Below, piece after piece: positions 16,175-24,727 of a stretch of 64,000 nucleotides of DNA. This DNA is from Streptomyces sp. WAC05374 (GTDB lineage Bacteria > Actinomycetota > Actinomycetes > Streptomycetales > Streptomycetaceae). How positions within the stretch are numbered: position 1 is the stretch's first letter; each line of letters begins with the position of its first letter. The position numbers and the translations under genes are program-made. The stretch lies in contig NZ_SMNQ01000004.1 in assembly GCF_004353505.1 (NCBI RefSeq), positions 310,001-374,000 of the forward strand, given 5' to 3'. Under the pieces are notes generated by a model. The model was not told the origin of the DNA and did no database searches. It saw only the letters and a list, made by a program, of their open reading frames with translations.

Positions 16175-16674
16175 AGGAGGAGCTGGTCGCGGTGCAGCGC
16201 CGCTATGGGGGCCAGCAGGTCGGGGTGGCGCAGCAGCGGCGCGGCCCGGCGGTCGCGCTCGTCGGGGTCGACCAGCCGCCGGAACTCCACCGGTGCCCCC
16301 TCCAGGTGCGGGGACCCGGCGAGGGCCTCCATGGCGGCCGCCGCCAGCCCGGGCGTGCTGAGCAGGGACGCGGCCCAGCTCGCGACGACCTCGTCCACCC
16401 AGGTGCGCCACGGGTCGGGCTCCCCGGCCGCGGCCTCGGTGCCGTCGGCGCCGGTGACCCGGTCGAGCCCGGACGAGCCGCCCGGCCCCGCCACGGCGAC
16501 CAGCGCGGCGTCCATCGCGGTCGGGTACCGCAGCCATGCCGCGACGGTGACGGCCTGCCGGGCCTGCGCCTCGGCCAGGGCGTGGTCGAGCGCACCGCCG
16601 CCGGGCGGGTAGGCGCGCGTCAGCCACTGCGCGGTCGCCGCGATGAGCGGGGAGAGCGAGAAATCTGCGGGCAC
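16159..16674 (-). CDS. Hypothetical protein, Ala-rich, helical
   Basis: A 171-residue protein not recognised. It is Ala/Leu/Pro-rich and probably all-helical (ALDHALAEAQARQAVTVAAW, then LLRHPDLLAPIAALHRDQLL), without signal peptide, membrane segment or cofactor motif. A GTG at 16674 is the likely start since sequence above it is not protein-like, but the ribosome site is poor. It is divergent from a hemerythrin gene across a 188-base gap that contains a 12-base palindrome CCGGAATTCCGG at 16726-16737. A tandem duplication covers its 3' end. Confidence 0.6.
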   Translation of the reverse strand: MPADFSLSPLIAATAQWLTRAYPPGGGALDHALAEAQARQAVTVAAWLRYPTAMDAALVAVAGPGGSSGLDRVTGADGTEAAAGEPDPWRTWVDEVVASWAASLLSTPGLAAAAMEALAGSPHLEGAPVEFRRLVDPDERDRRAAPLLRHPDLLAPIAALHRDQLLLRLAA

Positions 16675-16862
16675 GGCTGATCCATCCGAATGCGGGAGGG
16701 GGCGGATTGGACCGAAACGGTACCGCCGGAATTCCGGGGAGGAAATGACGCACCTCACGTGGCACGACACGCTGAGCCCGTGGCAATACGCGGGGGACGG
16801 GCGCGGCGGCGTTTCATGGGGAATCCGGCGATTCGGCGAGACCCGCGCGAAGGAGCGACGGC

Positions 16863-17426
16863 ATGGCACACGGTGGAGACGTCATCACGGAATTGACCAA
16901 TGACCATGAGGAGGTGGAGGAGCTCTTCACCACCATCGAGGAACTGCCGCCCGGCGACGACCGGCGCAAGGAGTACGCCGACCAGGTCACCATGGAGCTG
17001 GTCCGCCACTCCGTCGCGGAGGAGGCCTACCTGTACCCGGCGGTGCGCGAGCACGTGCCCGGCGGTGAGGCCCTGGCCGAGAAGGAGCTGGCCGATCACG
17101 CGGCCGCCGAGCGCCTCATGAAGGAGCTGGAGGGGTGCGACGCGGGACACCCGCAATTCGACGTCCTGGTGAACCGGCTGATGACGGAGATCCGGTCGCA
17201 CATCACGGACGAGGAGAACAACCTCTTCCCGCGCCTGCTGGACGCCTGCTCCCCCGACATGCTCGACGACCTCGGCGACAAGGTGCGGCAGGCCAAGCGG
17301 ACGGCTCCGACCCGGCCCCATCCCGCCGCCCCGGACAAGCCCCCGGCGAACAAGCTCCTCGCCCCCGGCGTCGGCATGGTCGACCGCCTGCGCGACGCGA
17401 TGACGGGCCGCGGCACGACCTCCTGA
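16863..17426 (+). CDS. Hemerythrin HHE domain protein
   Basis: A 187-residue protein with two HHE-type helical segments. Ligand candidates for a di-iron site are in ITELTNDHEEVEELF (His, Glu), VRHSVAEEAYLYPAV, LADHAAAERLMKEL and ITDEENNLFPRLL. Such cytosolic hemerythrins bind O2 or NO or act as iron/redox sensors. A Pro/Lys-rich linker and a short C-terminal tail follow residue 145. The ATG at 16863 has AAGGAG at a good distance. It is probably transcribed alone. Confidence 0.9.
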   Translation: MAHGGDVITELTNDHEEVEELFTTIEELPPGDDRRKEYADQVTMELVRHSVAEEAYLYPAVREHVPGGEALAEKELADHAAAERLMKELEGCDAGHPQFDVLVNRLMTEIRSHITDEENNLFPRLLDACSPDMLDDLGDKVRQAKRTAPTRPHPAAPDKPPANKLLAPGVGMVDRLRDAMTGRGTTS

Positions 17427-17465
17427 GGCCGGCGGGCCCCGCCCCGGCCACTCGTGGGCGGGCGG

Positions 17466-18197
17466 TCAGGCGTCGCGGCCCGCCACCAGCCAGAGCGAGG
17501 GCAGGTCGACGCGCGTGCCGTCCGGGGCGTGCTCCGTCGTCGCCAGGGGCATCGCGCCGGAGGCCAGGACGCCCAGACCGGCCGTGCGGAAGTACTCCGG
17601 TATGTCGGCGTCCACCACCCCGGCCGGGGCGATGCCGTGCCGCAGCACGGGCTCGAGCTTCGGGGGCGGACCGGCGGGACTCCCGGCCAGGCCGCGCAGG
17701 GCCGTTCCGGCGGCCTCGGCCAGCTCCACGACGAACGCCCGACCCCGCTCCCCCACCAGGGCCGCTATGGCATCGGCCAGGGCCTGCCGGTCCCGGGGCT
17801 CGGCCTGGTGCAGCACGCCCCGCATGTAGACGTTGGCGTCGCCCAGCTCGGCGTGCAGGTCCCGCACGGCCGCCGTGTCCACGGCGTCGAGCACCCGGAA
17901 CCGGGCGGCGGCGCCGGCCCGGCCGTCCCTCCGGCGGGCGTGCCCGATCGCCGCGGCCGCCACGTCGACGCCCACCACGCGCGCGTACCGCCCGGCCAGG
18001 AACAGTGTCTGGGTGCCGTTGCCGCAGCCGAGGTCGACCAGTGGCAGGCCGGGTGCCGTCAGATGGGGCGCGAAGAGCTCCAGGTGGCGGCCGGCGGTCA
18101 GCGACGGGGCGGCGTCCCAGATGACGGCCCCCTCCTCAGGGGGCGCTTCCTCCCAGAAGGCCTCCCAGGCGTCCCGGTAGCGTCGGGTCACACTCAT
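17466..18197 (-). CDS. Class I SAM-dependent methyltransferase
   Basis: A 243-residue methyltransferase with the class I fold. The SAM-binding motif I is LVDLGCGNGTQTLFLAG near residues 53-69, motif II VVGVDVAAAAIGHAR, and a motif III-like DANVYMRGVLHQ. The substrate is unknown. There is no signal or membrane segment. It lies downstream of the SpoIIE phosphatase gene on the same strand, separated by a 135-base gap that holds three 22-base direct repeats, which would be in its leader or promoter. Confidence 0.85.
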   Translation of the reverse strand: MSVTRRYRDAWEAFWEEAPPEEGAVIWDAAPSLTAGRHLELFAPHLTAPGLPLVDLGCGNGTQTLFLAGRYARVVGVDVAAAAIGHARRRDGRAGAAARFRVLDAVDTAAVRDLHAELGDANVYMRGVLHQAEPRDRQALADAIAALVGERGRAFVVELAEAAGTALRGLAGSPAGPPPKLEPVLRHGIAPAGVVDADIPEYFRTAGLGVLASGAMPLATTEHAPDGTRVDLPSLWLVAGRDA

Positions 18198-18260
18198 GGC
18201 GTGGTCCTCTCCCTCGGCGATGGATCACCCTCACGGCCCGCCGCTCTCCTCGGCAACGGG

Positions 18261-18326
18261 TCGCGCTCCCCACCCGGCCCGGTCGCACTCCCCACCCGGC
18301 CCGGTCGCGCTCCCCACCCGGCCCGG
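18261..18326. repeat. Three tandem 22-base repeats upstream of the methyltransferase
   Basis: TCGCGCTCCCCACCCGGCCC plus GG is repeated at 18261, 18283 (one base changed) and 18305, with the start of a fourth at 18327. The period of 22 bases is about two helical turns. It lies between two co-directional genes. It could be a multi-site regulator target or slippage-prone spacer. Confidence 0.85.
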
Positions 18327-18332
18327 TCGCGG

Positions 18333-20786
18333 TCACGGCCCGGCCTTCTCCCCCGGCAGTGGCAGTTCGAACCACACGGACGTCCCCCGGCCCGCCCGGC
18401 TCACGCCCCACTCGCCCGCCAGGGCGCTCACCACGCGCAGTCCCCGCCCGTACTCGTCGGCGGGCATCGGCTCGAGCAGCGTGGGCAGGGTGTGCCCGTC
18501 GTCGGTGACCTCGCACAGGAGCGCGTCCGCCCGGACCAGGCGCACCTCGATCCGGCGTGCGCCGTCCGCGTGCCGTACGGCGTTGGTGACGAGTTCGCTG
18601 ACGAGCAGCCGCGCGGTCTCCGCGTGCTCGTCCAGTCCCCATCCGGCCAGCCGTTCCCGGACCAGCCGGCGTGCCCGTCCGACTTCCGCAGGGCGCGGGG
18701 CCAGCTCCCAGCGGGCGACGTCCTCGGCGGCGATGCCGTTCAGCCGCGCCATCAGCAGGGCCACGTCGTCCCTGCCCCCGCCCCGGGCCCCCAGGGCCTT
18801 GATGATGGCGTCGCAGGCGTCGTCCATGGAGGCGGCGGGGTGGGCGGCCGACTCGCACAGGGCGGCGAGGCCCGCGCCGAGGTCCTCGCCGCGCACCTCG
18901 ACCAGCCCGTCGGTGCACATCACCAGCCGGTCGCCGGGCGCGACCGGCACGCGCACGGTCTCGAACGGCACCCCTCCGACGCCGATCGGGGCTCCCGTCG
19001 GCAGGTCGAGGACGTCGCCGCACCCGTCCTCCGCGCGGATGATCACCGGCGGCACATGGCCGGCGTTCGCCATCAGCAGCTCACCGGCGACGGGGTCGTA
19101 CACGGCGTACAGGCAGGTGGCCAGGTAGTGCTCGCCGAGCCGCTGTGCCAGGTCGTCGAGGTTGCGCAGCAGTTGGGCGGGCGGCAGGTCGAGCCCGGCC
19201 ATGGTCTGGACGGCCGTCCGCAACTGGCCCATCATGGCGGCCGAGTTCAGGCCGTGCCCCATGACGTCGCCGACGACGAGGGCGGTCCGGGAGCCGGGGA
19301 GCTTGACGGCGTCGAACCAGTCGCCGCCGACGCGGCCCAGCAGGGTGCCGGGCAGGTAGCGCGTGGCGGTGTCGCAGCCCGCCAGGCGCGGGGTGACCTG
19401 GGGCAGCATCGAGTCCTGGAGCAGCTCGGCGACGCTCTCCTGGTACGCGTACATGCGGGCGTTGTCGAGGACGAGCCCGGCCCGGGCGGCGAGTTCCGCG
19501 CCCGTCACGCGGTCCATGTCGTTGAACACGGCCCGGCCGGGGTGGCGCAGCAGGATCATGAACCCCAGCACCACGTCCCGGGCCTTGAGGGGGACGACCA
19601 GCATGGACCGCCCGATGACCAGCGGACGGATGTCGCGTTTGTCGAACTGCGAGGCGATGGCGGTACCCGCCTCCTCGCCGATCGTCGGTACGAGGACGGG
19701 CTCGCCGGTCGTCATGCACTGGAAGAACGGGGTGTGGGCGGGGACCTGCATGGGCTCGCCGACCGGTACGACGTCGTCCCACCGGCCGGGCGGGTCGACG
19801 TGCTCGACGGCGACCCGGTGCCACCAGGTGGTCGCGTCCGGGGTGCCGTCGGGGAAGCCCTCGCCCGCGACGACCTGCTCCCGCAGGTAGGTGCCGGCGA
19901 AGTCGGCGAAGCGGGGCACGACGGCCTCGCTGACCTCCTGGACCGTACGGGGAAGGTCCAGGGAGGAGCCGATGCGGCCGCTGACCTCGTTGAGGAACTC
20001 CAGCCGCTCGCGCACGGCGGCGTGCTCGATGTCCCGGTCCGGCGAGCTGCCCGTACCGGCGTCCGCGCCGTCCCGGGGCGCCTCCGCGCCTGCCGCACCG
20101 GTGTCCTGGGCGTCGCCACGCGCGCGTGCGGCCCGCTCCGCGCGACGCGGCACGCCCCAGTCGGGGGTGACGGGTACGCGGGCGTGGTGGCTGAATTCCA
20201 GGACCGGATAGCCCAGTTCGAGAACCTGGGAGACGATCCGGGCGGACTGGCGGACGCTCATGTTCGGCAGGATCTCGGGGAGCCGGCGGGCCAGTTCGTC
20301 GGAGCCGGGGAAGTCGGTGTGCAGGGCGAAGCCGGGTGCGATGCGCTCGAAGCGTTCCTGTCCGGCCGTGTCGGCGTGCAGCCGTGCCGCGTCCGCCGCC
20401 AGGACGAGCAGCCGTTCGGGGCCGGGGCCGACGAGCGGGTAGGCCCACCACAGGACGTCGGTGCGCTCCGGTCCGTGCCGGGAGATCCGGGCCCGGCCGG
20501 CCGCGGGGTACGAGGTGAGCCCGCCGACGGAGTCGTCCAGGGCCGGTCCCGGGCCGTCGTCCGTGTCGAACGGACGGTCCTGTTCCAGGGCGCCGGAGAC
20601 GGGGAGGATTTCCGTGGCGGGCTCCCCCAGCGCGGTCTCCTTGGTGTGGCCGAACAGTCCGCGCGCGCCGGTCGACCAGTGCGACACGAGGCCGTCGCCG
20701 TCCACGACGACCACGGCAAGCGGAATCCTGCCGACTGCGCCTGCCGCGTCCGTCGCGGCCCTCGGCCGCGGAACGCCACTGTCCAT
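18333..20786 (-). CDS. SpoIIE/PP2C-type serine phosphatase with PAS, GAF and anti-sigma-like ATPase domains
   Basis: An 817-residue multidomain signalling protein common in Streptomyces. In order: an N-terminal PAS-like domain (PLAVVVVDGDGLVSHWS, residues about 20-130), a second sensory region, a GAF domain (about 300-470), a PP2C/SpoIIE phosphatase domain with GGDWFDAVKL and ALVVGDVMGHGLNSA (metal aspartates), MCTDGLVE and RDDVALLMAR, then a C-terminal HATPase related to anti-sigma factors (VSELVTNAVRHA). It probably dephosphorylates an anti-sigma antagonist and binds a partner. The ATG at 20786 follows GAAGGAG. Confidence 0.93.
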   Translation of the reverse strand: MDSGVPRPRAATDAAGAVGRIPLAVVVVDGDGLVSHWSTGARGLFGHTKETALGEPATEILPVSGALEQDRPFDTDDGPGPALDDSVGGLTSYPAAGRARISRHGPERTDVLWWAYPLVGPGPERLLVLAADAARLHADTAGQERFERIAPGFALHTDFPGSDELARRLPEILPNMSVRQSARIVSQVLELGYPVLEFSHHARVPVTPDWGVPRRAERAARARGDAQDTGAAGAEAPRDGADAGTGSSPDRDIEHAAVRERLEFLNEVSGRIGSSLDLPRTVQEVSEAVVPRFADFAGTYLREQVVAGEGFPDGTPDATTWWHRVAVEHVDPPGRWDDVVPVGEPMQVPAHTPFFQCMTTGEPVLVPTIGEEAGTAIASQFDKRDIRPLVIGRSMLVVPLKARDVVLGFMILLRHPGRAVFNDMDRVTGAELAARAGLVLDNARMYAYQESVAELLQDSMLPQVTPRLAGCDTATRYLPGTLLGRVGGDWFDAVKLPGSRTALVVGDVMGHGLNSAAMMGQLRTAVQTMAGLDLPPAQLLRNLDDLAQRLGEHYLATCLYAVYDPVAGELLMANAGHVPPVIIRAEDGCGDVLDLPTGAPIGVGGVPFETVRVPVAPGDRLVMCTDGLVEVRGEDLGAGLAALCESAAHPAASMDDACDAIIKALGARGGGRDDVALLMARLNGIAAEDVARWELAPRPAEVGRARRLVRERLAGWGLDEHAETARLLVSELVTNAVRHADGARRIEVRLVRADALLCEVTDDGHTLPTLLEPMPADEYGRGLRVVSALAGEWGVSRAGRGTSVWFELPLPGEKAGP

Positions 20787-20920
20787 GGTTGGAAGGCTCC
20801 TTCCCCGTGCGCCGCGGATGTCCCCCGCGCGCTGCGGACCCCCCGGCCGTGTTCCACCGTACGGCGCGTGCGCCGTTGTGCGCCGGGCATCGAGGGAACT
20901 GGCCCGGCGCCGACGCGGCG

Positions 20921-23914
20921 TCAGTCCTCGTGCCCCAGGCGCAGGTCGCGCTCGGTGCGCCCGCCGCCCGCCATGTGCAGCACGGTGGCGACCGGCGGGT
21001 AGCCGGCCGCGATCACGGTGTACTGGCCGGACGAGAGGTCCAGGAAGCGGAATGTGCCGTCGGGGCCCGTGGTGAGTGTGTCGACGACGTTCCCGGCGGC
21101 GTCGAGCAGCGTCACGCGCGCGTCCTCCACGGGCCGCCCGCCGGGCGCCCGTACCGTGCCGCGCAGCACGGCCCCGCCGGCGAGTTCGACGTCCTGCCGG
21201 GTCTCGCGGGCCGCCTGGACGCTCACCGGCAGGGCGACGGGCCGGAACGCGGGGGCGCTCGCCGCCAGCGTGTACTCGCCCGCCACGAGCGCGGTGAGGA
21301 CGTACGCGCCGTCGCGTCCGGTGCGGGTGCTGGCGACGACCTCGCCGCGTACGTCGGTGAGGGTGACCGTGGCGTCGCGCACCGGCGTCCCGTCGGCGGT
21401 GCGGACGGTTCCGGCGAGCCGGCCGGCGCCGCCGAGGACCACGTCGATCTCGACCGGCCGGTCACCGACGGTGACGGGCACGGCCTGGGGCTGGTGGCCC
21501 CCGGCCGCCGCGATCATCACGTAGGAGCCCGTGCCCGGCACGCTGAGCGCGTAGCGACCGTCCTCGCCGGTGGCGCCGCGTCCGACCTGCTGTCCGTGCA
21601 CGTCGATGAGGGTGAGGGCGGCGCGCGGCACACACGTCCCGTCGTGGTGCTGGACGGTGCCGCAGACCGGCACGCCCGCGTGGGGCGCCGGCTCGGTGCG
21701 GGGCGCGGGCAGGGCGGCGGTGGAGGCGTTCTGGGTCACCAGCGGTTTCTCCTTGAGGAAGAAGGCGATGAGCAGGCCGAGGCCGAGGACCGGCACCAGG
21801 TGGAGGAAGGTCCGCGGCATCGTCTCCGCGTAGGCCCCGAGGTACGCGTCGCGGAGGGCGGGCGGCACGGCCCGGACGGCGTGGGGGGCGTCCCACCACG
21901 GGCCGGGCAGGCCGGTGCCGGCGGGGAGCCGGTCGGCGAGGGCGAGGTCGAGGCGGTGGGCGGCGTGGGCGCCGAGGGCGGCGGCTCCGGCGCAGCAGCC
22001 GATCCAGCGGACGAGGGTGTGGGCGCCGGTGACGGTGCCGAGGGCGGCGGGTGGCGCGGCGTTCTGGACGGCGAGGACGAGGGCGGGAAGGACGAGGCCG
22101 ATACCGGCGCCCAGGACGGCCTGCCAGACGCTGTGCGTGAGGCGCGGGGTGTCCGGTTCGAGCCGGGACAGCAGCCACATGCCGACGACCGAGACGGCGC
22201 CGCCCAGGACGGGGTGGACCGTGTAGCGGCCGGTCCGGCTGATGACGTGTCCGGACAGGAGGGAGGCACAGACGATGCCGCCCGCCAGGGGCAGGGTCAG
22301 CAGGGCGGCTTCGGCGGTGTCCGCGCCACCGGTCAGCCGGAAGTAGAAGGGCAGGCAGCCGGCGACCCCGAAGAGGGCGACACCGGTGAGGGTGCCGACG
22401 AGTCCGCCGACCACGAAGGTGGGGTCGCGCAGGAGGGGGAGCGGGAGGATCGGTTCCGGCGCGTAGTTCTCCACGACGACGAACAGCAGCAGGCTGCCCG
22501 CCGCGCCGCAGGCGAGCCCCAGCACGACCCGGGAGTCCCACGGGTGGTCCCTGCCGCCCCAACTGACCAGCAGCACCAGGAAGGTGGAGGCGGCGGCGAG
22601 CAGGAGGGCACCGAGGACGTCCAGGCGGCCCCGGGCGGTGGGCCGGAGCGGCGGGAGCGCCGTGCCGGCGAGGAGCAGGGCGACCAGGCCCAGGCAGGCG
22701 GCGGACCAGAAGCACCAGCGCCAGGACACCTGCTCGGTGACGAGCCCGCCGACCGACGGACCGGCCAGTACGGCGAGCCCGAGAACGGCGCCGGTCAGGC
22801 CCAGGAACCGGCCGCGCCGGCGGGCCGGGACGAGGTCCGCGGCGATGGCGTGCGCGCCGGCCAGCAGGCCGCCCGCACCGGCGCCCTGGAGGGCCCGGCA
22901 GGCGATGAGCTGGTCCATGGTGCGCGACCAGCCCGCCAGGGCCGAGCCGGCGACGAAGACGACCAGGGCGTACCGGAACAGGCGCCTGCGCCCGTGGAGG
23001 TCGCCGAGCTTGGCGTGGACGGGCAGGGTGACCAGGGCGGCGAGCAGGTAGGCGGTGGCCACCCCCAGGGCCCTTCCCGGCGCGGTGTCCGGGCCCGGCA
23101 GGTCGCTGCGGATCGCCGGGAGGGCGGTGAGGGTGACGAGCTGTTGCAGCAGGGCCGGCAGCAGGGCGAGTACGAGGCCGAGGAAGGCGACGCGCACGCG
23201 GCGCGGCGCGAGGGGCTCGGCCACCGGGCCGGGCGCGCCCGCGCCGGGGGCCCCGCCGTCCGGGGCGGCCGGCTCATCGGACCGGTTCGTGCTGCCTGTT
23301 CCCCGCCCCGGGGCCTCCGGTGCGGCGGTGCGGGTTTCCGGTGGCGCGGTCTCGGTGGCCGTCTCCCAGGGTGCCGTCCCGGCGCCCCGCCATGGGTCGT
23401 CCGGCGGCTCGGTACCGGCGGCGGCCGCGTCCCAGGGCTCCTGATCGCCGGCCGGGGCACCGGCCGGAACCCGGTCGCCACCCGGAACCCGCTCGCCGCC
23501 CGGAACCCGGTCCCAGGGCCCCCGGCCGCCCGGCACGTGATCCCACGGCTCGGGAACGAGCCCGGGGACGGGTTCGGCGGGGAGGCCGGGGCCGGGCGTG
23601 GCGGGGAGGCCGGAACCGGGGCCGGGCGTGGCGGGGAGGCCGGAACCGGGGCCGGGGGTGGCGGGGAGGCCGGGGCCGGAGGTCGCGGAGAGACCCGGGC
23701 CAGGGGCGGCGGGGAGGCCGGAACCCGGGCCGGGGGTGGCCGGGAGGCCGGGGCCGGAACCGGAGACGGCGGGGAAATCCGGTGCCATGGAGGGGGGGTG
23801 TGGACCCGGCCCATGGGAGGGGGGCCGGACACCCGGCCCCTGCGCCGCCGGTCCGGACCGGCGGCGGGCGGGCGGTGTGGTGTGGCCGTCGTCCGCCAGC
23901 GTGCTCCCACCCAC
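20921..23914 (-). CDS. MFS transporter fused to three carboxypeptidase regulatory-like domains
   Basis: About 997 residues from a GTG at 23914, which has a good AGGGGAG site; an ATG at 23962 is the alternative. In order: a Pro/Gly-rich, repeat-bearing region of about 220 residues (GLPATPGPG units), a 14-helix-type MFS domain (about 230-720; motif A KLGDLHGRRRLFRYA), then three beta-sandwich modules (CGTVQHHDGTCVPRAALTLID, AGTVRTADGTPVRDATVTLTD, RGTVRAPGGRPVEDARVTLLD). These resemble carboxypeptidase regulatory/CnaB folds, normally extracellular. The substrate is unknown. It lies upstream of and parallel to the SpoIIE phosphatase gene, 134 bases apart. Confidence 0.85.
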   Translation of the reverse strand: MGGSTLADDGHTTPPARRRSGPAAQGPGVRPPSHGPGPHPPSMAPDFPAVSGSGPGLPATPGPGSGLPAAPGPGLSATSGPGLPATPGPGSGLPATPGPGSGLPATPGPGLPAEPVPGLVPEPWDHVPGGRGPWDRVPGGERVPGGDRVPAGAPAGDQEPWDAAAAGTEPPDDPWRGAGTAPWETATETAPPETRTAAPEAPGRGTGSTNRSDEPAAPDGGAPGAGAPGPVAEPLAPRRVRVAFLGLVLALLPALLQQLVTLTALPAIRSDLPGPDTAPGRALGVATAYLLAALVTLPVHAKLGDLHGRRRLFRYALVVFVAGSALAGWSRTMDQLIACRALQGAGAGGLLAGAHAIAADLVPARRRGRFLGLTGAVLGLAVLAGPSVGGLVTEQVSWRWCFWSAACLGLVALLLAGTALPPLRPTARGRLDVLGALLLAAASTFLVLLVSWGGRDHPWDSRVVLGLACGAAGSLLLFVVVENYAPEPILPLPLLRDPTFVVGGLVGTLTGVALFGVAGCLPFYFRLTGGADTAEAALLTLPLAGGIVCASLLSGHVISRTGRYTVHPVLGGAVSVVGMWLLSRLEPDTPRLTHSVWQAVLGAGIGLVLPALVLAVQNAAPPAALGTVTGAHTLVRWIGCCAGAAALGAHAAHRLDLALADRLPAGTGLPGPWWDAPHAVRAVPPALRDAYLGAYAETMPRTFLHLVPVLGLGLLIAFFLKEKPLVTQNASTAALPAPRTEPAPHAGVPVCGTVQHHDGTCVPRAALTLIDVHGQQVGRGATGEDGRYALSVPGTGSYVMIAAAGGHQPQAVPVTVGDRPVEIDVVLGGAGRLAGTVRTADGTPVRDATVTLTDVRGEVVASTRTGRDGAYVLTALVAGEYTLAASAPAFRPVALPVSVQAARETRQDVELAGGAVLRGTVRAPGGRPVEDARVTLLDAAGNVVDTLTTGPDGTFRFLDLSSGQYTVIAAGYPPVATVLHMAGGGRTERDLRLGHED

Positions 23915-24139
23915 GAACCTGCTCCCCTCGGTCGCGCCTACGCGGCGCGCCATTCTTCGCATTGGGCGCCGAGGGGGAGCAAGCGGGGCATTACGGGGTC
24001 ACGGGCCCGGTCCGGCGCCGGGCGGAGGGAGTGCCCCGGCGCTCATCAGGCGCTTTCCCGAGGGCTCCCCGCGCGCCGGGCCGTGCGGGCACGCCGGGAA
24101 GCCGACGGGAAGACCACCCGAACCGGTGACCAGCGGGTG

Positions 24140-24583
24140 TTACTTCTCGACCTCGGCGGCGAGCTTGTCGAGCACCTGGTCGTAGATGCGGCCGAGGCCC
24201 TTGGGGGCGAAGGTCCGCTCGAAGAAGCCGCCGATGCCGCCCGCGCCGTTCCAGACGGTGGTGACGACGACCTTCGACCGGCCCTCGCCGGCCGGGGTGA
24301 CGGTCCAGGTGGTGACCATCGAGGAGTTGCGGTCCTTCTCGACGAGGCGGCCGTCGCTGGGCTCGGTCACCTCCAGCAGGCAGTCACGGATGCGCTTGCT
24401 GGTGGCCTGGAGCTTCCAGTGGACGAGGGTGCCCTCGCCGTCGCCACCCTCGCGCACCTCGTACTCGCTGAAGTGCTCGGGCAGCATCTTCCCGCGGGTC
24501 TCCTTGTAGTCGGCCAGCGCGTCGAACACCGTCTCCGCGTCCGCCGCGATGACCCGTTCCGTCGTGGCCTCGACCTGCGCCAT
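24140..24583 (-). CDS. SRPBCC (polyketide cyclase/START-like) family protein
   Basis: A 147-residue single-domain SRPBCC protein with a hydrophobic ligand pocket. The family pattern is ATTERVIAADAETVFDALAD at the N-terminus, a mid-region of antiparallel strands (LVHWKLQATS, VTTWTVTPAGEG), and a long C-terminal helix (GLGRIYDQVLDKLAAEVE). No specific ligand is recognisable. The ATG at 24583 follows GGAGGA at a good distance; an out-of-frame ATG is 5 bases upstream. It is divergent from the radical SAM gene. Confidence 0.85.
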   Translation of the reverse strand: MAQVEATTERVIAADAETVFDALADYKETRGKMLPEHFSEYEVREGGDGEGTLVHWKLQATSKRIRDCLLEVTEPSDGRLVEKDRNSSMVTTWTVTPAGEGRSKVVVTTVWNGAGGIGGFFERTFAPKGLGRIYDQVLDKLAAEVEK

Positions 24584-24681
24584 GCCATGTCCTCCAGCAC
24601 TCGTTCCTAAGGGGAGGCACAAGCCAACCACCTGTGTCGTGGCCGCCCAAATCCGGGACGGCCCGGCGGAGGCGATCATGG

Positions 24682-24693
24682 GAACAGGTGTTC
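24682..24693. promoter_or_regulatory. LexA-like SOS box before the radical SAM gene
   Basis: GAAC-AGGT-GTTC, an inverted repeat matching the actinobacterial LexA core GAAC-N4-GTTC; the outer TC/GA positions of the full consensus are not kept. It directly abuts a possible -10 (TATTGT, 24694-24699), so a bound repressor would block the promoter. The start codon is 34 bases downstream. Confidence 0.5.
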
Positions 24694-24727
24694 TATTGTG
24701 TGGTCCAGTGCTACCGAGGAGGCGTCC

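Noticed and set aside
16726..16737. CCGGAATTCCGG palindrome before the hemerythrin gene
   Set aside because: A perfect 12-base palindrome, but it is a single copy, contains a common restriction site and has no obvious regulator nearby. It is noted under the adjacent gene only.
18261..18326. CRISPR array
   Set aside because: The three 22-base units are directly abutting without spacers, and no cas gene is present. They are tandem repeats only.
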